Origin: Roseinatronobacter monicus
GTDB taxonomy: Bacteria > Pseudomonadota > Alphaproteobacteria > Rhodobacterales > Rhodobacteraceae
NCBI RefSeq assembly: GCF_006716865.1
Contig: NZ_VFPT01000001.1
Span: forward strand, 1,483,001 to 1,547,000
Direction of reading: 5' to 3'
Length of the DNA stretch: 64,000 nt
Below are positions 18,757 to 27,693 of this stretch, one piece after another. Positions within the stretch are counted from its first letter, which is position 1. Each line of letters begins with the position of its first letter. The position numbers were made by a program, and so were the translations under genes. The notes beneath the pieces were generated by a model. That model had not been told where the DNA came from. It saw only the letters and a list, made by a program, of their open reading frames with translations, and searched no databases.

Positions 18757-20035
18757 AGCGCAGCGCCTCTACCGGGTTCATGCGCGCGGCGCGCCGCGCA
18801 GGGAAAATTGTGACGATGAAGGACAGTGTCAGCGACAGCCCCACCGCTTTGAGCACATCGGCCAAGCGCAATTCGGCGGGCAAGTTGTAAATCCCCCTGA
18901 TCGAGGGGTCCCAAACACCGCCGCCAGAGGCGTAATTCACCAGACTGAAAATCGGATCGATATAGATCGCAAACAGACAGCCCAGAATGACGCCCGCAAC
19001 CGTGCCCAGCACACCCACACTGGCCCCGCAGATAAAGAATACCCGCAAGACTGACCCTTCGGTAAGCCCCATGGTGCGCAAAATGCCAATGTCGCGGCCC
19101 TTGTTCTTGACCAGCATAATCAGCCCCGAAATGATATTCATGGCCGCGATCAGCACAAGGATCGACAGGATCACGAACATCACGTTATCCTCCACGTCCA
19201 GCGCGCGCAGGAAAGAGCCGGAACTGTCGCGCCATGTCCACAGCATTGCGCGTTCACCCCCTGCGCGCAGCAGATCGCTGCGCATGCTATCAATCTGGTC
19301 GGGGTTTGTGACCATCACCTCCATTTCATCGGCAACACCGTCGCGGTTGAAATAGTTTTGAGCCTCGTCAAAGGGCATATACAGCCGCGTTCGGTCAATG
19401 TCGTATCGCCCGGCGGTAAAGATATAGACCACTTCATAGGCTGATATTCGCGGGCTGGTGCCAAAGGCGGTGCGGGCACCATCGGGCGAGATTACGCGTA
19501 TGGAATCGCCCAGCGACAGGTTCAATTCTCGTGCGACCCCAGACCCGATTGCCACACCTTCGGTAAAGCGGGAAATATCGCCCAGTGACTGTTCGGGATC
19601 AGCAACGCGCGGGATTGTCAGCAGGTCTTCGTAATGGATGCCGAACACCTCAATACCGGTGTTGCGCCCGTCCGAGCTTGCCATAACCTGCCCGCGGATA
19701 AGGGGGGCCACCCGCGTGACGCCGCGCACCTGTGCCAGACGCTCGGCCATTTCCTCGTAATCTTCGATGACGCGGCTGGTGCGCCCGCCTTCATCGACAT
19801 GCACAGAGGAATAGAGGGTCACATGCGCGTTTGCGCCCAGGATCGTGTCGACAAATTCGGCCCGAAACCCCGACCGCACGGACAAGGTTGCAATCAGTGC
19901 GAAAACTGCCAGCATGATGCCCAGAAACGAGATTATCGTCATGGCGCTGACGCCACCCTCGGCCCGGCGCGCACGCAGATACCGCCATGCGATCATCCAT
20001 TCAAAGGCTGCAAAGGGGGGCGTGTTGCCAGTCAT
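18749..20035 (-). CDS. lolC: Lipoprotein-releasing ABC transporter permease LolC/LolE
   Basis: A 426-residue inner-membrane permease with one N-terminal helix (about 35-55), a large periplasmic MacB-like domain (about 60-270), and three C-terminal helices. The start [18 protein letters not shown] and the end [17 protein letters not shown] are characteristic. A single lolC/E gene is seen next to lolD. Many alphaproteobacteria use one such permease as a homodimer. ATG 20035 is chosen from homologue starts and AGGA 11 bases upstream. Confidence 0.92.
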   Translation of the reverse strand: MTGNTPPFAAFEWMIAWRYLRARRAEGGVSAMTIISFLGIMLAVFALIATLSVRSGFRAEFVDTILGANAHVTLYSSVHVDEGGRTSRVIEDYEEMAERLAQVRGVTRVAPLIRGQVMASSDGRNTGIEVFGIHYEDLLTIPRVADPEQSLGDISRFTEGVAIGSGVARELNLSLGDSIRVISPDGARTAFGTSPRISAYEVVYIFTAGRYDIDRTRLYMPFDEAQNYFNRDGVADEMEVMVTNPDQIDSMRSDLLRAGGERAMLWTWRDSSGSFLRALDVEDNVMFVILSILVLIAAMNIISGLIMLVKNKGRDIGILRTMGLTEGSVLRVFFICGASVGVLGTVAGVILGCLFAIYIDPIFSLVNYASGGGVWDPSIRGIYNLPAELRLADVLKAVGLSLTLSFIVTIFPARRAARMNPVEALRYE

Positions 20036-20219
20036 GCGCGAAAGTGTCCTGCTCAAGCTTTTGCGCAAACTCATGGTATTGCGCGACAAGGTCAAGCACA
20101 AAGCAATCCCGTTGTCGTTGGTTTGATCTGCGCGCAGGCTTGCAGCTTGCGGCGCGCATGGCGGGGTTTTCGTGCCGCAAAACCAGCGTTGGCCGTCTCG
20201 CAAGGCATGATCTGTTCAA

Positions 20220-20246
20220 ATGCCCATCCGCACAGCAGATGGGCAT
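20220..20246 (-). terminator. Stem-loop after the DsbA-like gene
   Basis: A perfect 9-base inverted repeat (ATGCCCATC / GATGGGCAT) with a 9-base loop lies 14 bases downstream of the DsbA-like stop. On that strand only two Ts follow the stem, so it is a weak intrinsic terminator at best. The rest of the 225-base spacer to lolC shows nothing recognisable. Confidence 0.5.
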
Positions 20247-20260
20247 GACGTCATGTCAGA

Positions 20261-21127
20261 TCAGTTGCGCAGCTCGGACGCGACCTCTAGCAAAATATCC
20301 GCTTCTACAAAGCCGCGAATAATCTCGGTTTCCATGATGAAGGTCGGGGTTCCGGTGATCTGAAGGCGCTGTGCCAGTTCGCGGTTCGCGGCCAGAATTT
20401 CGTTGACCTCTGCGCTTTCCATTTCGGCAACGACAGCGTCGAAATCAAGGCCCAGCTCGGCTGCCACTTCGTCCAGAAACTCTGGTGTGATGGGGCCATC
20501 ATAGCGGATCAGGGTGTCATTGGCCTGTTCATACACGTCATCCCCCCCCAAACGCAGGCTGGCAACGGCAAAGCGCGATGCAAGCTCGGATTCGGGGCCA
20601 AGGATCGGAAATTCCTTGACGATCAGGCGAATGCCGGTATCGGCTTCCAGCAGTTCAAGAATTTCATCATGCGCGCGTTTGCAAAATCCGCAGCGGTAAT
20701 CCAGAAATTCGACCAGTGTGATATCGCCATCGACATTGCCACCGACCCATGAATTCGGGTCATTGAACAACGCATCCGCATTTGCATCAAGAATGGCGCT
20801 GTCCATATCGGCCTGCGCTTCGGCATTGCGCTGCTCGAACACGGCGACGGCCTCGAAGATCACCTCGGGGTTTTGCAACAGATAGCTGCGCACCTGTTCC
20901 CCGAATTCCGGATCTACAGTCACGTCTTCTGGTATCGCAGTTGCACCAAGCTGTGTCAGGGTTTCTTCCTGTTGCTCCGCCTGTGCATCGACTTGCGTGG
21001 TGGGCGGCTGGTCTTCATCTGTGGTGGTCTGTCCATTGCTTCCGGAAGAGGTCAGCACAAGAAGCCCAAGCGCAGAAGCTGCAAGGCAGGTTCCGATCAG
21101 CGCAGAGTCGGTCAGCGGCAATGTCAT
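20261..21127 (-). CDS. DsbA family thioredoxin-like protein
   Basis: A 288-residue envelope protein. After an N-terminal hydrophobic anchor or signal (MTLPLTDSALIGTCLAASALGLLVL) comes an acidic, Q-rich linker, a helical region (PEFGEQVRSYLLQNPEVIFEA) like the N-terminal part of Com1/ScsC-type proteins, and then a DSBA thioredoxin domain. The active site is CGFC within LDYRCGFCKRAHDE, and the cis-proline loop is TGTPTFI. It should oxidise or isomerise disulfides in the periplasm. AGGAG lies 7 bases before ATG 21127. It is divergent from the broken amidase. Confidence 0.9.
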   Translation of the reverse strand: MTLPLTDSALIGTCLAASALGLLVLTSSGSNGQTTTDEDQPPTTQVDAQAEQQEETLTQLGATAIPEDVTVDPEFGEQVRSYLLQNPEVIFEAVAVFEQRNAEAQADMDSAILDANADALFNDPNSWVGGNVDGDITLVEFLDYRCGFCKRAHDEILELLEADTGIRLIVKEFPILGPESELASRFAVASLRLGGDDVYEQANDTLIRYDGPITPEFLDEVAAELGLDFDAVVAEMESAEVNEILAANRELAQRLQITGTPTFIMETEIIRGFVEADILLEVASELRN

Positions 21128-21353
21128 TTTAATGCTCCTGTCTATACGGCACCACGGCACAGGCAAAATCTTCCCGGCCAGTTTACATGCTTGCCTATAA
21201 AGCTTGTGCGCGGGCGGGAATCAACCCTTGGAGCCTTGGCAATTCGTGATTTCGCGAAAGTGAACGCTTTTCCCGTGCGTCTTGCGCGCATCATCGGTTT
21301 TCTGTCCGGGGTGGGGGGTGTATGAGGTGGGGAACATATCGAAAGGGATTGAG

Positions 21354-21569
21354 GTGCGCTTCGGGTTTGGGTGGCAGGTGGTACGGCACGCGGTCTGCGC
21401 CATTTTGATGCTTGTGCTGGCCGCGCCGATGGCTGCTGCGCAAGGCAGCATGAGCGCGCAGGCGCGCCTGTTGGAAGGGGGCACCGCCCTTGTGGCCAGC
21501 CGTGACAGTCTGGCGCTTGATCTGGCGCTTATACCCGCCTTACGCGAAAACCCGAAAATTGTCGTGTGA
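21354..21569 (+). pseudogene. N-acetylmuramoyl-L-alanine amidase, 5' fragment (cut by IS630-family element)
   Basis: Encodes the signal peptide (VVRHAVCAILMLVLAAPMAAAQG) and the first part of the AMIN-like region (ARLLEGGTALVASRDSLALDLAL). After CTT at 21528-21530 the insertion sequence begins and the frame runs 13 codons into it to a stop. Removing the element with one copy of the duplicated TA rejoins CTT to AGC, giving DLAL-SQPVPYRL and one continuous frame of 417 residues with the downstream fragment. The start is taken as GTG 21354, with AAGGG upstream; GTG 21378 is possible. The intact enzyme would cleave the amide between MurNAc and the peptide stem during daughter cell separation. Confidence 0.85.
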
Positions 21570-22670
21570 GATGACACGGAAGTTGTCGGAGATGGTGTCG
21601 CGGAAGCTCCGCCATTCGTTGGGGAGGGTTTTTCGAAAAAATGCGAGTATCGCATCGGCAAATTGCTTTTGCGTGGGATAATACTGATTGTGTGTGACAC
21701 AGCGGTGCATGACGGCCCACAATCGTTCAATCGGGTTGAGATGTGGGCAATATGGCGGCAATGGGATCAAGTGGATGCGGCAGTCCGGCCTTGCAAGGAA
21801 GTCTCGCACCTCTTGCCCTTTATGATACGCCGCGTTGTCCCAGATCACGTGGATGAGGCGCTTGTAAGGGTTGGATGCCTCGATTTTGGCCAAGAGCTGG
21901 ACAGCGCTGATCCCGTCTACCGTAATCGGCTCGACAAACGACAAATCGAATGTTTCCAAGTTCAGTGCACCATGGATGTTCACACGCCCACGCCCTGCTG
22001 TGGTCTGCACGGCAGGATTTGTCCCGGCCTTCACCCAACCATAAGCCGGTTTCGTCTGATACTCCGGATGCACGGCATCTGCGAAATAGACAGCTTCATC
22101 AGCCCCCAACTCGTTCAGCAAGCGCTGATACATCTCGATGAAGGCGGCTTGTGCTGCGGCAGGCGCAACGCGCGGAAGTCCCTTCGGCTTGCGATACTCA
22201 AACCCCAGACGCGTCAGAAGCTTGATGCAGCCAGAATGGGAATACTCCAAGCCATACGTCGCGGAGATATGGGCCCGGACCTCGGTCGTCGAACGACAAA
22301 AACGATCCTCCAGCCACGCGCTGAGTTCGGCCTCCTGAGCCGAGGTCATCCGGGATTGACCGCCCTTCCATCCATCAGTGGATAGGAGGTCCCAGCCCCC
22401 TTCGCGGTAAGCCTTGTACCAAAGACGAACCGTATCATCGTCAAGGTAAAGAAATTCGGCGATCAGTTGGCAGGATTTGCCCTCATCCAGCAGCAAAATC
22501 GCATTGGCGCGACGCGCAACACCGTGATCCTCGCGATGGCGTCGCACACAGGACATCAGCTCAGCACGTTCTGAAGATGTCAGGAATTTCGGCTCAATAC
22601 GCATGAACCCATCAGAATCCAATCAAACCGAACCGTCAAGCAAAACTCGGGTTCCACAGGACTCGGAGTA
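21532..22670 (-). mobile_element. IS630-family insertion sequence (1139 bp)
   Basis: The element lies in the amidase gene between two copies of the target dinucleotide TA (21530-21531 and 22671-22672), the duplication expected of IS630/Tc1-type elements. The ends are imperfect inverted repeats. Both begin TAC, and when aligned they share AACCCGA at positions 18-24 from each end. Because the ends themselves begin with TA, the boundary is uncertain by 2 bases. It carries one complete transposase gene and nothing else. Confidence 0.88.
21540..22604 (-). CDS. IS630-family transposase
   Basis: A 354-residue DDE transposase. The N-terminal part is a helix-turn-helix region (ERAELMSCVRRHREDHGVAR ... 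DDDTVRLWYKAYREGG). The catalytic triad is visible as D in YFADAVHPEYQ, D in VIWDNAAYH, and E in PHLNPIERLWA. The length is normal and no frameshift is seen, so the element may still be active. ATG 22604 is preferred; a TTG six codons earlier is also in frame. The C-terminus holds a short repeat (DNFRVISHDNFRVFA) that comes from a repeated DNA motif next to the element end. Confidence 0.93.
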   Translation of the reverse strand: MRIEPKFLTSSERAELMSCVRRHREDHGVARRANAILLLDEGKSCQLIAEFLYLDDDTVRLWYKAYREGGWDLLSTDGWKGGQSRMTSAQEAELSAWLEDRFCRSTTEVRAHISATYGLEYSHSGCIKLLTRLGFEYRKPKGLPRVAPAAAQAAFIEMYQRLLNELGADEAVYFADAVHPEYQTKPAYGWVKAGTNPAVQTTAGRGRVNIHGALNLETFDLSFVEPITVDGISAVQLLAKIEASNPYKRLIHVIWDNAAYHKGQEVRDFLARPDCRIHLIPLPPYCPHLNPIERLWAVMHRCVTHNQYYPTQKQFADAILAFFRKTLPNEWRSFRDTISDNFRVISHDNFRVFA

Positions 22671-23748
22671 TAGCCAACCTGTTCCCTACCGGCTGCGTGT
22701 TTTGGCGGCACCGCCCAGACTGGTGCTAGATTTCAACACATTGGACTGGGACGGGGTGGATCTGGGGGCAGGGGTGCCGCGCAGTCATCTGCGGGCGCTG
22801 CGGCAGGGCCATTTGCCCGATGGCTGGTCGCGGCTGGTGCTGGATCTGGGCGCGCCTTTTCAGCTTGAGACATCGGAGCAGCGGGTCGATACTGAGAGCG
22901 GGCAGGCGATCATCAGCTTGCGCCTGCGCCGTGTCGCATTGGAGGAATTCGAGCGCACAGCGCAGGATGCCAGCCGATTTGCGGTTCAGACCAGCCCAGA
23001 GTTTCTAAACCCCAAGGCCGCATCCCCCCCGCCAGCGGCCCCAAGCAAACCTATTGTCATGCTGGACCCCGGTCATGGTGGGATCGACCCCGGTGCCGAA
23101 CGCGACGGAATCCGAGAGGCCGATCTTGTCCTGACTTTCGCACGACAGTTGCGTGAGGTGCTGTTGCGGCGCGGCGTGTTCGATGTGGCGATGACGCGGG
23201 ACGCAGATGAATTTGTCTCGCTTGATGGGCGGATCAGGGCCGCGCGCTCGGCACAGGCGGATTTGTTCTTGTCGCTGCACGCCGATGCCTTGCCCGAAGG
23301 TCTGGCGACAGGGGCGGTCATCTATCTGCTGGGCGACGAGGCAAGCGACGATTCAGCCGCCTATCTGGCAGAACGCCATGACCGCGCCGATATGCTGGCG
23401 GGCGTCGATCTGACAGGCAACACCGATGAAATCGCGCGGGTGCTGATGTCTGTGGCATGGCAAGACACAGCGCCGCGGGCGCGTCAACTGGCCGAAGCGC
23501 TGGTCGATGGGGTGGGGGAGGCCGGAATGCGCTTGCACCGCCGCCCAATCCAGTCGGGCGCATTCACGGTGTTGCGCGCGGTCGACATTCCGTCGGCGCT
23601 GATCGAGTTGGGCTTTATGTCCAGCCCGCGCGATCTGGCCAATCTGCAAGACCCGGACTGGACGTTGCGCATGGCGGACGCCTTGGCCGATGCGCTGGAA
23701 CTGTGGCACGAACGTGATCTTGCCCTGCAAGAGTTGCTCAGGCAGTAG
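22603..23748 (+). CDS. N-acetylmuramoyl-L-alanine amidase, 3' fragment fused to an IS-derived start
   Basis: Holds most of the AMIN-like domain (PYRLRVLAAPPRLVLDFNTLD) and the whole Amidase_3 catalytic domain (about 150-370). The zinc-site motifs are LDPGHGGIDPGA, the E of READLVLTFA, SLHADALP, and the catalytic E of ALIELGFMS. The frame is open from ATG 22603 inside the insertion sequence. Its first 23 residues are IS-derived and lack a signal peptide, so any product would stay in the cytoplasm. Treat it as the 3' half of a disrupted gene. The neighbouring PBP1A gene follows 90 bases later. Confidence 0.85.
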   Translation: MNPSESNQTEPSSKTRVPQDSEYSQPVPYRLRVLAAPPRLVLDFNTLDWDGVDLGAGVPRSHLRALRQGHLPDGWSRLVLDLGAPFQLETSEQRVDTESGQAIISLRLRRVALEEFERTAQDASRFAVQTSPEFLNPKAASPPPAAPSKPIVMLDPGHGGIDPGAERDGIREADLVLTFARQLREVLLRRGVFDVAMTRDADEFVSLDGRIRAARSAQADLFLSLHADALPEGLATGAVIYLLGDEASDDSAAYLAERHDRADMLAGVDLTGNTDEIARVLMSVAWQDTAPRARQLAEALVDGVGEAGMRLHRRPIQSGAFTVLRAVDIPSALIELGFMSSPRDLANLQDPDWTLRMADALADALELWHERDLALQELLRQ

Positions 23749-23782
23749 ACGGGATGTCACGCGTTTGTAACGTCAGGTGCTT

Positions 23783-23811
23783 TTGACCTTGGCGAATTAA
23801 GGCTTTATACC
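23783..23811 (+). promoter_or_regulatory. Predicted promoter of mrcA
   Basis: TTGACC (23783-23788) and TATACC (23806-23811) are separated by 17 bases, a near-ideal sigma-70 layout. They lie about 28 bases before the GTG start of mrcA. Transcription of mrcA is therefore probably independent of the IS insertion upstream. Confidence 0.65.
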
Positions 23812-23838
23812 ACGAAATATCTACATAAGGGGTAGCCA

Positions 23839-26364
23839 GTGCTACGAGCGATTCTTTCCTTTTTTGGCGGTCTGTTCAGCTTTGCCATAACGGCATTGGT
23901 TTTTGTCGTATTCGCCATTGGGGGCGTGTTCTGGTATTACAGTGAAGACCTGCCCAGCCATGACCAGTTGGCCAGCTATGCGCCGCCCTCGATCAGCCGC
24001 ATTTATTCCGGCGAAGGGCGCCTGATTGATGAATTCGCGCTAGAGCGGCGTTTGTTCACGCCGATTGACGACATTCCAGAGCGGGTGAAAGACGCGTTTA
24101 TCGCCGCCGAGGATCGTAATTTTTACATCCACACTGGCTTTGACGCGCGCGCGATTGCTGTGGCCGGGTATGAAGCGGTCATCTCTCGTGGCGAGAATGT
24201 GCGCGGTGCATCGACGATCACACAGCAGGTGATGAAGAACTTTCTGCTATCCGGCGACCGCACGGGCGAGCGCAAGATCAAGGAGCTGATTCTTGCCAGC
24301 CGCGTCGAGGGCACGCTGACCAAGGACCAGATTCTGGAACTCTACCTCAACGAGATTTTTCTGGGCCAGAATTCCTATGGTGTGACCGCAGCGGCGCAGA
24401 CCTATTTCAACAAGACACTGGACGAGTTGGACCTGCACGAAGCCGCTTTTCTGGCGGCACTGCCACAAGCCCCGTCCAGCTATCATCCAGTGCGCAACCG
24501 TGACCGCGTTGTGTCGCGGCGCAACTATGTGTTGGGTGAAATGCTGCGCAACGGCTTCATCTCGCAAGCTGAACATGATGAAGCGCGCGGCCTGCCGCTG
24601 CTGACCGTGCAATCGGGTGATTTTTCCAGCTCGCGCGCCAATCTTCCGCCGCGTGACTATTTCACCGACGAAGTGCGCCGCCAATTGTCCAGCAGCTTTG
24701 GCGAGGACGAGTTTTTTGCAGGTGGCTTGTCGATCCGTGCCACAATCGACCCCGAAATGCAGGTTCATGCCGCACATGCCTTGCAACGCGCGCTGGAGCA
24801 GTATGACCGTGGACTTGGCCGGTTGCGCACGGCGGGCGAAACCATTGCGCCGGAATTGCTGGAGAACGAAAATCAGTGGCGCCGCGCATTGGGCGAGTTG
24901 GAACTGGCGCGCGATGTGACGCTTGGCAATCGCTGGTATCCGGCGGTTGTACTGGAAGTCAGCTCAGACGAGGCGCGGCTGGGGATCGAGGCTGTCGCCG
25001 ATGATTACCATGCGCCCCATGTTATTGAGCGCAGCGATATTTCTTGGGCGCGCGGCTCACTATCCGACAACCTGAGTGTTGGCGATGTCGTCTATACGCG
25101 GCGCGTAACCTCTGACAGTGACAACAGCCATGTCCGCTGGTCGCTCCGCCAGATCCCAGAAGTTCAGGGCGGGTTCATGGCGATGGACGTGAACACGGGC
25201 CGCGTCATCTCGATGCAGGGGGGCTTTTCCTATCAGGCATCGGTGTTCAACCGCGCAACGCAGGCGCAACGACAGCCCGGCTCTGCCTACAAGCCTTTTG
25301 TTTATGCCGCTGCGTTGGATTCGGGCTATACCCCCGCCACGATCATTGTCGACGCGCCCATCGAAGTTGAGACATCGCAAGGCTTGTGGCGTCCTACCAA
25401 TTATTCAAACCAGTTCTATGGACCAACCCCAGTTCGTCGCGGGATCGAGTTGTCGCGCAACCTGATGACAGTGCGGTTGGCACAGGAGGTCGGGATGGAT
25501 GTTGTCGGCGGATATGCCGAGCGCTTTGGCGTCTATGACCGTGCGCAGCAATTCCTCGCCGCCTCGCTCGGGTCACAGGAAACCACGTTGTTTCGCATGG
25601 TGGCCGCCTATGCGATGTTTGCCAATGGCGGCGAGCGGGTCGAGCCGACACTGGTGGACCGCGTGCAGGACCGTTGGGGCGACACGGTTTATCGCCACGA
25701 CCAGCGCAATTGCGTTGATTGCGAAGACCGCGCATTGCCTGCGGGCAGTGGCCCTTGGATTTCGTCCAGCCGCGCGCGTGTGATGGATGCGGTCACCGCC
25801 TATCAGTTGACCTCGATGATGGAGGGGGTTGTCCAGCGCGGGACTGCGGCGCGCACTGTCAATCTGCCTGTGCCAGCCGCAGGCAAGACCGGTACCACCA
25901 ATGACGCGCGTGATGTCTGGTTTGTGGGCTACACCTCTAACATCGTGGCGGGTTGCTATATCGGCTATGACCAGCCGCGCCCGCTGGGACGCGGGGCCGC
26001 AGGTGGCGCGATGTGCGGCCCGGTCTTTAACGAATTCATGCAAGAGGCGGTCAAGAAATACGGCGGCGGTCGCTTTCGCGTGCCAGAAGGCGGCTATTTC
26101 CTGAATATCGACCGCGATTCCGGCGCGCGTCTGGCGGATAATGCGAGCGGCCCGAATGTCATTTCAGAGTTCTTCCGCGAAGGTGTCGAGCCGATCTTCG
26201 GGCTTGCCGCTGTGATTGATGGCGGCTTTTCGCTGGGTTCTGATTTGCCAATCTTTGCGCCGGGCGAAAGCTACGAGGCGTTGCAGCGTGACGATGCGGG
26301 GCGTGGAACGGCCCCAAGTGCGCCTGCAAGCCTTGGGTCAGTCTCGACGGGTGGGCTATATTGA
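23839..26364 (+). CDS. mrcA: Penicillin-binding protein 1A (bifunctional glycosyltransferase/transpeptidase)
   Basis: An 841-residue inner-membrane enzyme that polymerises and cross-links peptidoglycan in the periplasm. It has one N-terminal transmembrane helix (about 10-35), a GT51 domain with AAEDRNFYIHTGFD and GASTITQQVMKN, and an OB-like insert. The transpeptidase domain carries SxxK in PGSAYKPF (about residue 482), SxN in LSRNLM, and KTG in AAGKTGTTNDARDVWF (about 683). The start is GTG with AAGGGG 6 bases before it. It follows the disrupted amidase gene and precedes prfB. Confidence 0.96.
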   Translation: MLRAILSFFGGLFSFAITALVFVVFAIGGVFWYYSEDLPSHDQLASYAPPSISRIYSGEGRLIDEFALERRLFTPIDDIPERVKDAFIAAEDRNFYIHTGFDARAIAVAGYEAVISRGENVRGASTITQQVMKNFLLSGDRTGERKIKELILASRVEGTLTKDQILELYLNEIFLGQNSYGVTAAAQTYFNKTLDELDLHEAAFLAALPQAPSSYHPVRNRDRVVSRRNYVLGEMLRNGFISQAEHDEARGLPLLTVQSGDFSSSRANLPPRDYFTDEVRRQLSSSFGEDEFFAGGLSIRATIDPEMQVHAAHALQRALEQYDRGLGRLRTAGETIAPELLENENQWRRALGELELARDVTLGNRWYPAVVLEVSSDEARLGIEAVADDYHAPHVIERSDISWARGSLSDNLSVGDVVYTRRVTSDSDNSHVRWSLRQIPEVQGGFMAMDVNTGRVISMQGGFSYQASVFNRATQAQRQPGSAYKPFVYAAALDSGYTPATIIVDAPIEVETSQGLWRPTNYSNQFYGPTPVRRGIELSRNLMTVRLAQEVGMDVVGGYAERFGVYDRAQQFLAASLGSQETTLFRMVAAYAMFANGGERVEPTLVDRVQDRWGDTVYRHDQRNCVDCEDRALPAGSGPWISSSRARVMDAVTAYQLTSMMEGVVQRGTAARTVNLPVPAAGKTGTTNDARDVWFVGYTSNIVAGCYIGYDQPRPLGRGAAGGAMCGPVFNEFMQEAVKKYGGGRFRVPEGGYFLNIDRDSGARLADNASGPNVISEFFREGVEPIFGLAAVIDGGFSLGSDLPIFAPGESYEALQRDDAGRGTAPSAPASLGSVSTGGLY

Positions 26365-26479
26365 TGCACGCGCGCGGCAACATGGTGTGAACAGTTTGGG
26401 ACTGGCGCAGGTGCTTGCTCCTTGCGCCGGGCCGCGCTATGCACAGCCTGAATATTTCCAGACCTTATGGTGACTTGTT

Positions 26480-27607
26480 ATGCGCTCTGAGACGCTCAGC
26501 ACGATTGATGCGATCCGCAAATCCCTGACCCTGCTGGGTCAGCGGATGGATATTGAAACAGCGCCGCACCGACTGGAAGAATTCGATGCGATGACCGAAG
26601 ATCCGGATCTGTGGAACGATCCGACCCGCGCGCAAGCCTTGATGAAAGACCGGCGCATGTTGTCGGATGCGCTGGAAACCTATCGGTCCATCTCGCAAGA
26701 GCTAGAGGACCAGATCGGATTGATCGAGCTGGGCGAAGCCGAGGGTGACAGCGATGTCGTGGCCGAGGCAGAGGCCGAGCTTACGAAACTGGGCAAGCTC
26801 GCCGCCGAGAAAGAGCTGGAAGCCTTGTTGAACGGCGAGGCGGACTCTAATGATACCTTCCTCGAAATCAACGCAGGCGCAGGCGGCACGGAAAGCTGTG
26901 ACTGGGCCTTGATGCTGTCGCGCATGTATGTCCGCTGGGCCGAGAAGAAGGGCTACACAGTCGAGATGATGAGCGAGAGCGCCGGCGAAGAAGCAGGCAT
27001 CCGGTCTGTGTCCTATAAGATCAGCGGCCATAATGCCTATGGGTGGCTGAAATCCGAATCCGGTGTGCACCGGCTGGTGCGCATATCGCCGTTTGACGGC
27101 TCTGCGCGGCGGCACACGTCTTTCAGTTCGGTCTGGGTCTATCCTGTGGTCGATGAGAATATTGAAGTCGACATCAACCCGTCCGACATTCGCATCGACA
27201 CCTATCGCTCATCGGGTGCAGGCGGACAGCACGTCAACACGACCGACTCGGCGGTGCGGATCACGCATATTCCAACCGGCATTGTCGTCACCTCCAGCCA
27301 GAAATCGCAGCACCAAAACCGCGAGATTGCCATGAACGCGCTGAAATCGCGCCTGTATGAGATGGAGTTGCGCAAACGCAACGAAGCGATTGAAGCCGCG
27401 CATGATGCCAAGGGCGATGCGGGCTGGGGCAATCAGATTCGCTCTTATGTGCTGCACCCTTACCAGATGGTCAAAGACTTGCGCACAGGTCACGAGACAT
27501 CGGACAGTCAGGGCGTTCTGGATGGTGCGCTTGACGCGTTTATGGCGGCAACACTGGCGATGGATGTGTCCGGCAAGTCCCGCGCCGAGGCAACTGCCGA
27601 GGATTGA
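26480..27607 (+). CDS. prfB: Peptide chain release factor 2
   Basis: Releases nascent chains at UGA and UAA codons. It has 375 residues. The SPF tripeptide that reads the stop codon is in RISPFDGSARRHTS, and the catalytic GGQ is in SSGAGGQHVNTTDSAVR. The gene is a single open frame. There is no in-frame UGA near codon 25, so the autoregulatory +1 frameshift known from E. coli prfB is absent. No strong RBS is seen. The start is supported by the typical N-terminus. Confidence 0.97.
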   Translation: MRSETLSTIDAIRKSLTLLGQRMDIETAPHRLEEFDAMTEDPDLWNDPTRAQALMKDRRMLSDALETYRSISQELEDQIGLIELGEAEGDSDVVAEAEAELTKLGKLAAEKELEALLNGEADSNDTFLEINAGAGGTESCDWALMLSRMYVRWAEKKGYTVEMMSESAGEEAGIRSVSYKISGHNAYGWLKSESGVHRLVRISPFDGSARRHTSFSSVWVYPVVDENIEVDINPSDIRIDTYRSSGAGGQHVNTTDSAVRITHIPTGIVVTSSQKSQHQNREIAMNALKSRLYEMELRKRNEAIEAAHDAKGDAGWGNQIRSYVLHPYQMVKDLRTGHETSDSQGVLDGALDAFMAATLAMDVSGKSRAEATAED

Positions 27608-27693
27608 GGCCAAAGCCCTGATCCGCTGAAGATTGTGCTTGCACGACAGATTGTCGCAACCCTATTCTGCCGTAACAGGGAACGGAGGACGGG

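Noticed and set aside
26480-26570. A programmed +1 frameshift in prfB
   Set aside because: The reading frame is open from the start with no early UGA.
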